Program-made: the position numbers and the translations under genes
The notes under the pieces: generated by a model
What the model was told of the DNA's origin: nothing
Seen by the model: only the letters and a program-made list of their open reading frames with translations
Databases searched by the model: none
Assembly: GCA_013180625.2 (NCBI GenBank)
Contig: SNVD02013979.1
Coordinates: 682,001-746,000, forward strand
Direction of reading: 5' to 3'
Length of the DNA stretch: 64,000 bases
From: Boswellia sacra
Taxonomy: Eukaryota; Streptophyta; Magnoliopsida; Sapindales; Burseraceae
Part shown: in pieces, positions 10,207-21,776 of the stretch
Numbering within the stretch: position 1 is the stretch's first letter
How the letters are laid out: each line of letters starts with the position of its first letter

Positions 10207-10656
10207 AACACCTAGAAGTTTGATAGGCATGACACCCTTCTTGTTGGTGTATGGTTCATAAGCAGTTCTACCAATTGAGATAGAAATAAAATCAGTGAGA
10301 GTTTTAATGGAAGCAAAAATTTCTGAAGGGGAGTGGATTGACAATAGATGTGAACAATTGGCCTTGATCGATGAGAAAAGAATGAAGTCCAAAAATCACA
10401 TGCACCTGTATCAGAAACGGGTTGGTCGAGCCTTTAACAAGAGAATAAAGGCAAGGAAGTTCAAGGAAGGGGAATTGATCCTTAAACAGGCTAGGATAGT
10501 AGTGTTTGATCCAGGAGGGAAGTTCAAACCCAATTAGGAGGGCCCATTCATTGTGACAAAGGTGATGTTAGGTGGAGCCATCATCCAAATAGACATGGAA
10601 GGAAAGGAATTCACTGAGCTCATCAATATGGATAGGTTGAAGAAGTATTATATATG
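10207..10656 (+). pseudogene. Integrase C-terminus of the Tat-type element
   Basis: Plus-strand translation begins GMTPFLLVYG, reaches a stop near 10258, then reads VLPIEIEI...RVLMEAKISEGEWID, CEQLALIDEKRMKSKNHM and YQKRVGRAFNKRIKARKF. LVLKQ-type text follows with DPGGKFKPN and a stop at 10535, and the last part EGPFIVTKVM...FTELINMDRLKKYY continues after it. These are the closing segments of Tat integrases, including the GPFIV and LKKYY ends. The catalytic core lies to the left and is absent. The junction with element A is at 10203/10204. Confidence 0.82.
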
Positions 10657-11430
10657 AAAAAAAAAGAAGGGTGAGAGGAAAAATAATTATTCAAAAAATC
10701 AGAAATGGCTGATTAATAACGGGAGTTGTTTCATTGTACATTTGTTGTTTAAAGAACAAATGATTGTACTTTTATTAATGAAATGAAATTGTTTGAAAAC
10801 AAATATGCTTTTGGAATGTCTTATTATTTTACAAAATGATAAAAAGAAAGCATCTAACATTTAAGCTAACAATGAAACTATTAATGTTGTCTCTGCCTCT
10901 TTGATAGACTACAAGTATGCTCACCATATCGCTCAAGACATTGTTTAGCTCGAATAACAGGATCAATAATGGAAGCTTGAAAAGTCACCCAATCCTTATA
11001 CCGCTCGTCTGTCTCAAAATTAAGATCATTGAAGAGATTCCTCTTGATGGTCCGATATAGCTAAGAATCCTTTACATGCTTTAGATAACGAGCAAACAGT
11101 TTTCCATGATCAAAAGCAGTTGGTGAATCCACGATCCTCTACTTAAGTTCATACTGTCGACGCAATCTAGTAGGATCATAGAAAGAACTATGGGTGAAAC
11201 CCGCTAACAACATACATGCGATGTAGGTCCTGACTGTTATATGCTTCAGCCTCCAACATGGATAGTGCTAGCGAATTTGAGTATCAAGAATGACTTGAAG
11301 CTAGTTGATCCAAGAAGAATGTCTCTCAAGTCTCCTTCTCGTATGAAGTTGAGGACTATAACGAAAAATATTTCCCTCAGGCAGTACTAGAATGGATCTC
11401 TTGTAATCAAATATGAAAAAAGACAAAAAA
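10657..11430. other. Post-pol spacer of the Tat-type element
   Basis: No open gene is seen. A pyrimidine/purine alternating spacer follows the integrase stop, with a TTTGTTGTTTAAAGAACAAA hairpin near 10740. A short antisense-coding-looking stretch at 10880-11280 may be decayed mobile-domain sequence but is too degraded to assign. Confidence 0.4.
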
Positions 11431-11439
11431 AAAAGAAAA

Positions 11440-11690
11440 GAAAATTAAGAAAAGCCTGCTAAGTCGACAACCTAAAAAGGTAGCTTAGGCAAAAACTAAG
11501 GCAAGCCTACTAAGCTGAAAACCCGAAAGGGTTGCTTAGGCAAAACTTATGGTGTAAAAGAAAAAGAAAAAGCTTGTTGAGTTGAAAACCTGAAAAGAAC
11601 AGCTTCAGAAAAAGTTAGGGCAAGCTTGCTAAGTCAAAAATCTGAAATGGCAACTCAAACAAAATTTAGGATTGAGAGAAAAACCTAAAG
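11440..11690 (+). repeat. Degenerate tandem repeat of the Tat-type element
   Basis: Three to four imperfect units of roughly 60-90 bp contain CTGCTAAGTCGA / CCTACTAAGCTGAAAACC and GCTTAGGCAAAA. Similar 'CTGAAAACCxGAAAGGG' arrays are common in the 3' region of Tat-type elements. Confidence 0.6.
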
Positions 11691-13169
11691 AAGTAGAAGG
11701 CTGCCACTGAACCTCTGACTTGGATCAATCCTGACTCGATCTAGTCTGATCAATGTCTCAGTTAGAATCAAAGGAATTGTTATGAAATCGGATCCTACCT
11801 GAGGAATGATGGTCACAAGATGTGGGTCCAAGACCGTCTGGTGAAACCATTAGAAACTACACAAGAAGGCAGAACTGAAGAAGGTAAAGACAACTGGACG
11901 ATGTCTTATCCATCATTTCAAGCAAAGGCATCATGGAAGATAATTTCACTCTACCATCTCTAGTGTGAAAACCCATCGTAGAAATAAAAAAATCAAAGAA
12001 GTGGGCAAGATCAACATCGATGGTGCTTCGATAGTTGGCAGAATGATGCTTTCAAAACTGGACAAATGACAACTGAGTATGGCAAAGAATTCCTCATATA
12101 GGGGACAAAGCTCTTGCCCATTGAAGCAGAAGACGTGATCATGATGATCCTAGAAGGTCGTGCATTCCTTAAGAAAATAGACGTCAAGCTTCATATGTCG
12201 AAAGAAGTGGAGATCGTTAGATTCGAGTTATTTCTGGTCATCATCCTTTAGAGACTTCAAGAGAGGCTGAAGGGTTTGAAAGGGGCCTCAAATATGTTGA
12301 ATAGCGTGAAGAGGGGTTGAGAAGCACGAAAGAAATCTTGAGAAATGAGAGACAAGTGTGGAGAAGCAATGGAGAGGAGTATCACTTAAATAGTGCACAA
12401 AACGAAGCAAAAACGTCAAGAAAAGGGAAGACCATCGGGAGAACTGTTGGCCACTATCTAACCACCACCCGACAGTACCCTAACATTCGTCCGAAGGTTT
12501 GACAGTCACCCGGTGGTTTGATAACCATCCGATGGTTATTAGGGCAAAATAGCGCACCAAACCCTCATTTCACGTGTTTTTCAACTTCAGGGCCGCGTAT
12601 CGACAAGCAGTTTCAAGCACGTGACTTCCAGATTTTGCAATTTTATTTAGAATTGAATAAGTGATGATTTAGAAACAAATTTGGACAAATTTGGATGTAG
12701 ATTGATCAAAATACTCATAGTGCATGAAGTTAAAAATATAAAATTTTCACTAAGTTTTTAAAAGTTGTTTACATTTGATTGTACATCATGAAAGTTCATG
12801 TAAGCTAGATAAACAAAAGAAATCATGAAAGAAGCCAGTGGTGACAGTCCTTACTCATCGCCATTATTGTCGATATTGAAGGAGCAAGCAACAACCTAAG
12901 CCTGAAGAAGCTCAACCTCCTGCTCCAGATGAGCAACCTCCTGACGACTCGTCTAAACCAAGCAAAAGAATCACATAGTTAGAAAAACTAATAAGATAGA
13001 AATCATGAATACATGAAGAATAGAGTGGTGCTTTACCTGATACTAATGTGACATTTGTAAAACATATCCATAAGAAGCGGCCTGCATTCGAAAAACTTAC
13101 TACATGCAAGAATGTGGTACTTGTATTGCATTGCATTTTCTGATTAATAATTGGTTGAACAATGATAGG
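11691..13169. other. Tat-type post-pol sequence without a recognisable gene
   Basis: Short frames at 12317-12502 and 12912-13136 show no recognisable family. The stretch includes paired CCCGACAGTACC / CCGATGGTT type motifs near 12470-12540. I assign it to the Tat element by position only. Confidence 0.4.
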
Positions 13170-14471
13170 TGTTGCATCAAATCGTAAGTATACGATATCG
13201 TGGACAAGTAATAAAATGAGAGTATAAGTATTGTCCCACGAGGACTGTTGCTACTAAATATCGAAATTGTATTAACCTCTAATTAATTAAACTAATTATA
13301 AAAGAGAATTGAGTTATTGGGAAGTTTAAGTAAAACTTGATTAAACTAAATTTAACACTACGTACACTCACAGAAATTTTGGATAGAAGAATTTAATGAT
13401 TAAAAATCTAGGGATCCGATTTCACTAGAATTAATCAATTTAACTTCTCTGATTCAATTAACCAATATTTATTCTATTGTTGCCAATCGATTTCACTAAT
13501 TTGATTATTATTCTTTCTCAAGCAATAACAATGTATATCAATAAATTAGAATTACATCTCTGTCTCATCTAACTCACTATTAATATCCACTAAGCGTAAG
13601 AAATCATACAAGATTGCACAAATCACATTCATATCTCTATCTCGCATGATTTACGGCAAGCTAATTACGGACTAATGTGAATCTCACTTCTCAGTCTTAA
13701 TCCACATCTCAATTCATGCAATAATTGGCCAAAAAATTGGAAGCATTAAGCATGTAATTAAATTGCTCAACAATATTGGAATAAACATAAGTCAACTAAA
13801 ATCAAGAGAAATTAAACATCAAAATAGGTTACATCTTCACCTTAGAAAATGGAAATTAGTTCATATTCCAAACAAACACAAAGCTAAACATGTTTTTAAA
13901 CATAAGTGAAGATAGGGATAGAAAAACTAGCTATGGAGAGTTGAATCTTTGATGATGAAGATGATGGCTGTCTGGTTTTTGCCTCTCTTTTGTAAGTAAT
14001 TCCTCTCCAAATCTGAATCGCCAGAGATCTACCTTCTGCTCACCAAAATTCGTCTCAGTTTGAATCCTCATTTCTTCCATGAACTTCCCCCCTTTTTATT
14101 CTCCCTTTCCTAGCCAACCCCCCAAAGAACAACATCCTCATTGCCTCTCCTAGAGATTCCCTTAATATGATCATTTTGTCCCCTCAAAAGTCAATCTATT
14201 CAGCTTGGTAGAAGTGCTCCACTGAAACTGCAAATGGGATGTTTTAAAATTCCTATCCAGCTCATTTTCCTCCATAAGCCTTCTAAAATTACCCTTCCAC
14301 ATGAAATATAATATTATAGAATTTTGTCTTCATTTAATCGGGTTACAATCATGAAATTCCTTTAGGTACAACTCAAACGAACTTAGACAAAATTCGTCAA
14401 TTAAACACAAAAAAGGGAACATAAAACTCAAGATAAAAGATGAAAATAATGTATAAAAATTAGGCTTATCA
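13170..14471 (-). repeat. Probable solo LTR of an Athila-type element
   Basis: It is bounded by TGTTGCATC (13170) and GGCTTATCA (14471), so TG...CA. Flanking pentamers are ATAGG and ATAAG (4 of 5 identical), a plausible decayed target duplication. The minus-strand end (CCTCGTGGGAC...TTATTACTTGTCC) resembles the LTR ends of elements B and C. No internal element sequence adjoins it. Confidence 0.65.
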
Positions 14472-14519
14472 ATAAGAAACTTGAGCAATATATAGTCAAA
14501 AGAATTACTAGAGTGGTAT

Positions 14520-16263
14520 CCTATGGAGCAAAGGGAACTGGTATGGTCGGATCCTTAGTGATCACTTGACTGCTGATCTATTCATTAGCATCCCATGTGT
14601 AGACGACATTGGTAAGATAAGCCTGAAGGTCGGCAATCAAATGGCCGGTTGGAACAGCTGGAGCAGTTGAAGGAGCTAGAGGTGGACGTGGGTGCTGATT
14701 GGCAACAAAAAAGAAACAGATGTGCCAGTACCTAAAGAGGAGACTCTCGATCTCTTCCCACAATGAATGAAAGAGCTACCAGCATGGCTTGGTCTAGTGT
14801 ATAACAAGGTAGCTTGATCCCAGTTGATGTAAGAAGTTGTCATCAAGGGAAACTCGTCGTGTAATCTAACACCTCTGGCTTCATAGCCAAGTCAGCCAAA
14901 TCTATCATCATAATCGGTGGAAAAGGAGGAATCAAATGATGCGATAGGCCTTCGAACCAATCCCAAAAGCAATCACCAAAATACCATATCATGTTATTCA
15001 TGCACGACAAAAAAAAATGATAGTAGTTAAACCGAGGGATCATAGCCGCCGACCAGTTTTCCTTAAGCCCCCACCACTCAGAGCAAATCTGTGAACAACA
15101 AAAAAATGATAAAATTATGATATAAATGAAATACTAACTATAATATCTTTTACATTGTCCCAGGTCATTGTGTAAATATAATCACGAAAAAAGTCTAACT
15201 CATGAGACCTCTCAAACTCTACACGATGTGCAGCCCACCTCTTCATCAGTGGGAAACAAATGTCCTCACAAGCGGGGAGTAGGGAAGGTAGAACTCCCAA
15301 CTCATATGTTCACATCTGTCATGAATGAGACAAAATTAGAAATGGAATTCATATAGACAAAGCACAAAGGTGTAGAAAAGGAAAGAAGTTACCTCAAGAA
15401 GCAGAGCAAAACTAGTAATAATGAAAATACCTCGACAAGCATGATCTAAACCAAAGTACAGCTAGCTGAGAGTAGCACGACCGCAGTCGAAATCCCTCAG
15501 TTAGTTGAGATCCTGGAGGGCAAGAAGTAGAGTAAGAAGGTGGTGTTTGATGTATTAACGAAGAGCCTCGAACTAAGCAGATACACGATGAAGCTATGTG
15601 CATACTAATCTATCTTGACTGGATTCAAGTTAGATCTCCTCCTCCAATATGTACAGTGCAATGTATCGAATCGAGACTTTATGCTTGACCTTTACCTCAT
15701 AATCAAGAAGCTGTCGGATCAAGTTCTTCTAATCCCTTGAGTCGACGATACAATCATTAATAGGAATGACCTTACCACTACATGGAAGGCCAGTCAGAGC
15801 CGCCATATCAAATGGTGTGATAGTCATCTCGCAAACTAGAAGGTGGAAAATACGGGTTGTGTCCATCCACCTCTCATATAAAATAACTAGTGCTCGCCAG
15901 TCAGTGTACCAATGAGCATGTGAAAGACAAGTAATGAACTCATAGAAGCCAGTAGCGACAATCTTGTTTCTAATGGCATCATTCTCTAATTCTAGGAACC
16001 AAGTATGGGCTCCAAAAAATGATCCATACATTCTGTTGTCATGGAAATCCTAAGGCAAGAAATTATAGTCTCTACATGAATACATGCAAATTCCTAGAAA
16101 ATGAAAAACTAAAGAATGAAGAAGAATGTATACCTGGGTGATTGTGCGAAAATCCACGTCATAGAGCACATGTACCTCTTACTTTTTCGAGAGAACCTTT
16201 TAATGTTGATTTCCAAATCGGATCTTTATCATTCAAGTCAAGATGGACTAGATGACCCGGCAT
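14520..16263 (-). pseudogene. Antisense plant-mobile-domain (PMD) ORF of the Tat-type element
   Basis: The minus strand from ATG 16263 starts MPGHLVHLDLNDKDPIW and contains, at 16031-15729, FLELENDAIRNKIVATGFYEF, then WYTDWRALVILYERWMDTTRIFHLLVCEMTITPFDMAALTGLP. This is the hallmark of the plant mobile domain (Pfam PMD, 'aminotransferase-like'). Further pieces follow at 15300-15115 and 15043-14843. Stops and apparent intron-like gaps break it. The domain is known from MAIN-like proteins and from plant transposons. Its orientation opposite to pol matches the antisense additional ORF reported for Tat elements. The role in the element is not known to me. Confidence 0.68.
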
Positions 16264-16465
16264 TGGAAAGACGAAGTTGAGACGAGCACGTAGGAGAAAA
16301 TTGAAAGTGAATCTGATGAAGAACGAAGAAGTTACGTGTGAAGGGAAGAAGAAAAGGCCTTATATAGGCCTTTGACCGCCGACCAGCAATCAAACCATCG
16401 GGCAACTTTTGGCTGACTGTTAGATGACTGTCTCTTTAATGAGCGACAAATTGGTAAAAGGCCAA
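16264..16465. other. Upstream region of the antisense PMD ORF
   Basis: A minus-strand CCTATATAAGGCC is visible near 16358-16370 (TATATAA), about 100 bp before the PMD ATG. It could be the ORF's own promoter. Confidence 0.35.
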
Positions 16466-16730
16466 CAAAAAAATAAGAAGAGAGAAAAAAGAAGAGAAAA
16501 AAGAGGAAAAGAGAGAGAAAAGAGACAAGAAGAGAGAGAAAGAAGAGAAAGAGAAGAAAGAGAAAAGAAAAAAGAAGAGAGAAATAGAAGAAAAGAGAAA
16601 AAGAAAGAAAAGAAAAAAGAGGAAAAGAAGAGAGAAAAGGAAGAAAAAGGAAAAATAAAGAAAAGAAAGAAGAGAGAGAAAAGAGAGAGAAAGAGAAGAA
16701 AGGAAAAGAGGAAGAGAAAAATGGAAGAAA
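16466..16730. repeat. Purine-rich GA low-complexity tract
   Basis: About 265 bp are almost pure A/G on the plus strand (GAAGAGAAAAAAG repeats). The long open frames on either strand here are artefacts of composition. Confidence 0.85.
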
Positions 16731-17354
16731 ACTATGTATTGGCCTTAAGACATCAAAGGAATCTTTGAAACGTTCTGATGGTAAGCACCAGTCCATGGAA
16801 ATAGCTTAGCAACTCACAAGAAAAGAAGAATCACGTCAGTCTATAAATCTTTCGACCAATCCACATGAAAGAATTCCTCCAGATACTAGAAAGCAATTTG
16901 TTGAAGAACACATCGAACAAGATGAAAAATTGAATTGATTTTACATCCTCAAGAAATGTTTGAATTTTGCAGGAACTTGCAAAAACAATTGGAGAATCTC
17001 CAATATGTTTAAAAATCAATAACATGATAAGGAACTCCCTAATGAAGAGCATGACGAATGTAAGAGAAGTTGGTAATGATGAATGTTAGAATATAACAAA
17101 TCAAGAATTTCCCCAATGGAGCAGAACGAATCAAAAATAGAATTAAGAATCCTCAAGCATGAAACCCATTGAATATAAAGAGTAAAGAAGATCAAAGAAG
17201 CATAAGGAATGCTTGAAAGAAGGGCATGAAACCCAGCGAATGCAAAGTTTGAGGGGATCGAAGAAGGTATGAAGGATACTTAGCTGAAGGCATGAAGAAC
17301 GAGAAAGTCCAAAACCACGAAGCAGTGCATGATAGAAGTTTACCCAATGGGTAT
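16731..17354. other. Tat-type 3' spacer without a gene
   Basis: No recognisable coding sequence. Short GAAGNNCATGAA-type repeats appear at 17150-17330. Confidence 0.4.
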
Positions 17355-17790
17355 GCTTTAGAAGGAAATCCTAAGAAGTAGGTGCACTTAAGAGTGTTTT
17401 AAGCCCTTAGAAGAGGCACAAGTCATAAGAAGAGATGCATTAAAGAATGTTAGAAACCCTAAGAAGTGGGTGCACTTAAGAGTATTTTAAGCCTATAGAA
17501 TAGGCACATGCCCTAAGAAGAGGCACACTAAAGAGTGTTGAAAACCCTAAGAAGTAGGTGCACTTAAGAGTGTTTAAAGCCTTTAAAATAGGTGCACTAA
17601 AGAGTGTTACCAAATCCTATAAAGTAGGTGCATTGAAGAGTGTTAAAAACCCTAAGAAGTAGGTCCACTAAAGAGTGTTCTGTCACAGCATCCTTATGAT
17701 GCCTTCTAGCCCTTGAATGGGCACTTTAGCCCTTATATGGGCACACCTTAGCCCTTAAATAGGCATAAACTTCAACCTTTGGGCAGACCT
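17355..17790 (+). repeat. Tandem repeats before the Tat-type PPT
   Basis: Variants of a ~35-bp unit (CCTAAGAAGTAGGTGCACTT followed by AAGAGTGTT) recur about ten times. Three copies of a TTAGCCCTTxxATGGGCAC unit follow at 17705-17765. Arrays of this kind upstream of the PPT are typical for Tat-type elements. Confidence 0.7.
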
Positions 17791-17924
17791 TTTGTAGGAG
17801 TAGAAGAAGAGAAAAAAGATGCGAGGAAGTCTAATAGAATGAAGATGAAAGTGAAAATGTCAAGATGGAAGAAGGAAAGACGAAGCGAGAGTACTTTGTC
17901 GACCTTTGTGCCTTCACAAACCTC

Positions 17925-17939
17925 TCCAAAGTAGGGGGT
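17925..17939 (+). other. Polypurine tract of the Tat-type element
   Basis: CCAAAGTAGGGGG lies just before the LTR start, the expected plus-strand primer site. Confidence 0.6.
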
Positions 17940-17943
17940 AATC

Positions 17944-19733
17944 TATAAACATTGGATTTTTGAGGTTCGATGATGAAATAAAGATGAATGTTGACTAATA
18001 AAAATGATTAAATTGCCCTTGGAAGCCAAGAAAAGAAAGGTGAGAAGGAATCGATGAAAGGTCTTAAAAACTAACAAGTGACTTCAAAAAATCATAAATA
18101 CCAATCTAGAAAGAATCTTTGATGAATTATATACCGTTATGAAGCTATGGATGTCTAGTTTTCGTAAAAATTTATAGATTGTGAATCGGAGTTGAACTCG
18201 AAAAGTTATGCATGATTGAACAGATGAAGGTTAGAAAGGACTCCACTGCAAAGTGTCAAAATAGGAAGAACTGAAGGAGAATAGCCGCCCGACTATCAAA
18301 CAGCCGCACAGATGTTGAACAACAACTGCCTGGCTATTCTTCCTCTAATTTTGGAAAATCTCATTATAAACCTTCCTATTTTGATTTTTGATTCCTTTTT
18401 CAACTTCAACCTTCAATTTATAAACCCTCCCTTTGGCTCACTTTTCAAGGCATATCGATTATTGAAGATAATCATTTCTTCTCCCGCTTGAAGACATGCT
18501 TAAGAATTCACTAAGTCTTTTCCAGTTTAAAGATTTTTGTGGTTCTATTACTTTAAACCTGGAAATGGTACGTCTTGAGAGCAGTCCTCTATTTTTCCTC
18601 TTATTTTCTTGTTTATTTTTCTTCCTTAGAATTAAACATGATTAGAGTCTATTTTGCTTAGAATAAGCATGTTTAAGATTTAATTTAATGCTTAGAAGCA
18701 TGTTTAGGGTTTTATAAATTGTTTAATCCCTTTGTTTGTTTTACGAGATGGATAAGCGTGTCGAGATAAGTCTGATTTTTCTTATTTATTAAAAGCATGT
18801 TTAGGAATTTATTTTCTTCACAAATGCTTAGAATCATGCTTAAAAGCACATGATTAGAATAATACTAGGAGAACTTATGATTACTTTGATATATGCTAGG
18901 AAATAGAATAGGTGAGAATTATCATATTGCCCCTTGAATGCTTTGATTGGGTTAGAAGAGCCTTGTTTGATTTCAATTATTTGAATTGGGCTAGAAATGC
19001 CATGATTAGGCTAGAATATGTCATGATAACTATGCTTAGGCTAGAAATGCTATGATCCTTAATGAATTGATATAAATTATGCTAGAATAGCAATTGTCAT
19101 AATAGAATTATCGAATCTAGGTCGAAGTGCCATGATATTAGGTTATGGCCTTGTATGGAATTTTAATTAACTGATTTATTATTGAATATGTTATGATAAG
19201 AAGTGCTATTGTATGATGCCATGAAGTGATAGTGGACTCACATTGATAGTGAGTGACCATCACTTATAATTGGATGAATGTATATTTTATAGAATTTATT
19301 TTATTGTTGAAGCGCAAAGCAATATAATCCTCTTCCTCTTTCCCCATGTTTGAAGGAAATATAATCTATTCTCCTCTCTCTTTCTATATATGAATATACT
19401 ACTGCTTTGGTTGAATATACCTTACATGATTAATAAAGATAAAACTTGAAATGTGTGTAGAAAATGAACAACCTTAAGTGGACTGCATGTCAATATGAGA
19501 TATTTTTAATTGGTATACCCTAGTGGAGGTCGGATTTTGATCTAGGTGGGTCGAATGACTCGTAACTTACTTCTCGAACCCATCTCTGAAGGGATGAGAG
19601 TAGTTAGGTCCTAAAGCAAGGGATTGGATTGCCCATATTCATTCCCAATTGAATAATTAGGTGGCAACTCCATTTCTTCAGACGTGCCCATGACTCATTT
19701 GTGTTCCCTTAAGTCTCGAAAGAGGCTTTGACA
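17944..19733 (+). repeat. 3' LTR of the Tat-type element
   Basis: The start after the PPT reads TATAAACATTGG (probably mutated from TGTAAACATTGG). The end CTCGAAAGAGGCTTTGACA is a well-known type of Tat LTR terminus, about 1790 bp in total. TATA-like motifs occur at 18362 and 18417. The right flank is protease sequence of element B, so the Tat element inserted into B. Confidence 0.65.
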
Positions 19734-19754
19734 TAGTGTCGTGGTTGCAAACAC

Positions 19755-20277
19755 TCTGGCGGAATGAAAGACCCACTCACACCATTAAGCATCCAAGAGA
19801 AATGATTAGAGATGTGCTGGTCAAAGTAGAAAAATTCATCTTCCCAACTGATTTCATTGTGTTTGATATGGACGAAGGCAAGGAGATACCCATTATTTTG
19901 GGCAAACCATTTTTAACGATTGGTAGGACATTAATTGACGTCCAAAAGGGTGAGCTGAGATTGCATGTGCAAGAGAAAGATGTCATATTTAATGTTTTTA
20001 ATGCCATAAAATATCCTAATGACATTGAAAATTATTTTCAAATTAATGAGGTGAGCTCTATGGTATTAAAATATAAAAATTTATCGTTAGATGCATTAGA
20101 AGCTAGTTTGACATGTTCTAGTTTGCTTGATGAATTTGATGAATGTGAAGTAATTGAGTATGTGAATTGGATGGACTCTTTTGGGCAAAACCATAGGAAA
20201 TATTATGAGCCTTTAGGAGAGGGACATATAAGACCTTTACCCTCTATAAGAAAACCACCAATTCTTGAGCTGAAGTA
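19755..20277 (+). pseudogene. Protease C-terminal half and RT linker of element B
   Basis: Translation THTIKHPREMIRDVLVKVEKF, FPTDFIVFDMDEGKEIPIILGKPFLTIGRTLIDV matches the second half of Athila proteases (compare VPRGVVEDVLVQVDKF and ILGRPFLAT in element A). The active-site half is absent at the Tat LTR junction. The linker ends PPILELK followed by a TAG. Confidence 0.83.
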
Positions 20278-21246
20278 GTTACCTAGCCATCTTAGATATG
20301 CTTACCTTGGGGAGTCATCTACACTTCCAATTATTATATCATCTAAGTTGACTAGTTTAGAAGAAGAAAAATTGTTAAGAGTGTTGAGAGAACATAAAAC
20401 CCCTATAGGGTGGTCCATTTTTTATTTGAAAGGAATTAGCCTTTCCATGTGCACGCATAGAATTCTCATGGAGGATAATTGTAAACCATCAATTGATGCA
20501 CAAAGAAGACTTAACCCTACCATGAAAGAGGTAGTGAGAGCTGAGGTGTTAAAGTGGTTAGATGCAGGGGTAATCTACTTCATATTGGATAGCTCATAGG
20601 TTAGTCGAGCACAGGTAGTACCTAAAAAGGGAGGGATGGCTGTTGTAAAGAATGAGAATAATGAGTTAATTCCAATCAACAGTCACTAGATGGCTTATTT
20701 GCATAGACTATCGAAAATTGAACAAAACCACTAGGAAAGACCACTTCCCTTTACCTTTTGTTGACCAAATGCTAGATAGGTTGGCTGGGCATGAGTTCTG
20801 TTATTTCTTGGATGGTTATTTCGGATACAATCAAATTGCCATAGCACCCGAAGACCAAGAGAAGACCACTTTCACATGCCCCTATGATACATTTGCCTTT
20901 AAAAGAATTCCTTTAGGGTTATGCAATGCTCTAGCCACATTTTAAAGATGCATGATGGCCATATTTTTTGACATGATAGAAAAGAGCATTGAAGTTCTAA
21001 TGGATGATTTTTCAGTTTTTGGGAAAACTTTTGATCAATGTCTAGATAACTTAAAGTTAGTTGTTAAGAGGCATAAAGAAACTAACTTAGTTCTAAATTG
21101 GAAACAATGTCATTTAATGGTCAAGGAAGGGATAGTTTTGGGTCATAAGATATCATCCCTGGGTATTGAGGTTGATAGGGCCAAAATAGAGACAATTGAG
21201 AAACCACTGCCACCAACATCTGTAAAAGGGATTAGAAGTTTTTGAG
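20278..21246 (+). pseudogene. Reverse transcriptase of element B
   Basis: Motifs in order are EEKLLRVLREHKTPIGW, STHRILMED-like text (here CTHRILMEDN), AQRRLNPTMKEVVRAEVLKWL, KLNKTTRKDHFPLPFVDQML, CYFLDGYFGYNQIAI, TTFTCPYDTFAFKRIPLGLCNALATF and a catalytic VLMDDFSVFG (LMDD). Stops occur near 20598, 20945 and elsewhere, and there is a frame change near 20690. Confidence 0.87.
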
Positions 21247-21249
21247 GAA

Positions 21250-21776
21250 ATGCGGGTTTCTCTAGGAGGTTCAATAAGGATTTCTCCAAGATTTCCATAC
21301 CACTTTCAAATTTACTTGTGCAAAACAACTTGTTTGTTTTTTATGAAGACTGTTTGTAGGCTTTTGAGACTGTAAAAGCAAAGTCGGTGACAACCCCTAT
21401 TGTGGTAGCACCGGATTGGGAGCTACCTTTTAAGCTAATGTGTGATGTAAATGACTATGCAGTAGATGCAGTGCTTGGGTAGCAATGGAATGCCATATAT
21501 TATGCTAGTTGCACCCTCAGCGATACTCAACTTAATTACGCCATAACTGAAAAATAGTTGCTTGCTATTGTATTTACTTTTGATAAGTTTAGGCCATATT
21601 TGATTGGTAATAAGCTAATTGTGTACACTAATCATTATGCTATTAAATACCTTATGACCAAGAAAGATGCAAAGCCTAGGCTCATTCAGTGGGTACTGTT
21701 ACTACAAGAGTTTGATTATGAGATTAAAGACAAGAAAGGGATGGAGAATTTGGTGGCTGATCATCTCTCTTAGTTA
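21250..21776 (+). pseudogene. RNase H of element B
   Basis: Degraded frames show FSRRFNKDF, LMCDVNDYAVDAVLG (consensus MCDASDYAVGAVLG), YYASCTLSDTQLNYAITEK followed by a stop, then [15 protein letters not shown] and [21 protein letters not shown]...VADHLS. It is clearly homologous to 4560-5395 of element A but more decayed. Confidence 0.85.

Larger units (their letters stand above)
10204..19733 (+). mobile_element. 3' half of a Tat-lineage Ty3/gypsy element
   Basis: The plus-strand order is integrase C-terminus (10207-10656), post-pol spacer, tandem repeats, an antisense plant-mobile-domain ORF (16263-14520), more tandem repeats, PPT (17925-17939) and 3' LTR (17944-19733). An antisense extra ORF downstream of pol and such tandem arrays are known from Tat-type elements (Ogre/Retand group). 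The left part was separated by element A and lies outside the window. Confidence 0.72.

Noticed and set aside
16332..16796. Phe/Leu/Ser-rich minus-strand frame resembling a membrane protein, and its Lys/Glu/Arg-rich plus-strand partner
   Set aside because: Both are products of the GA/TC low-complexity tract.
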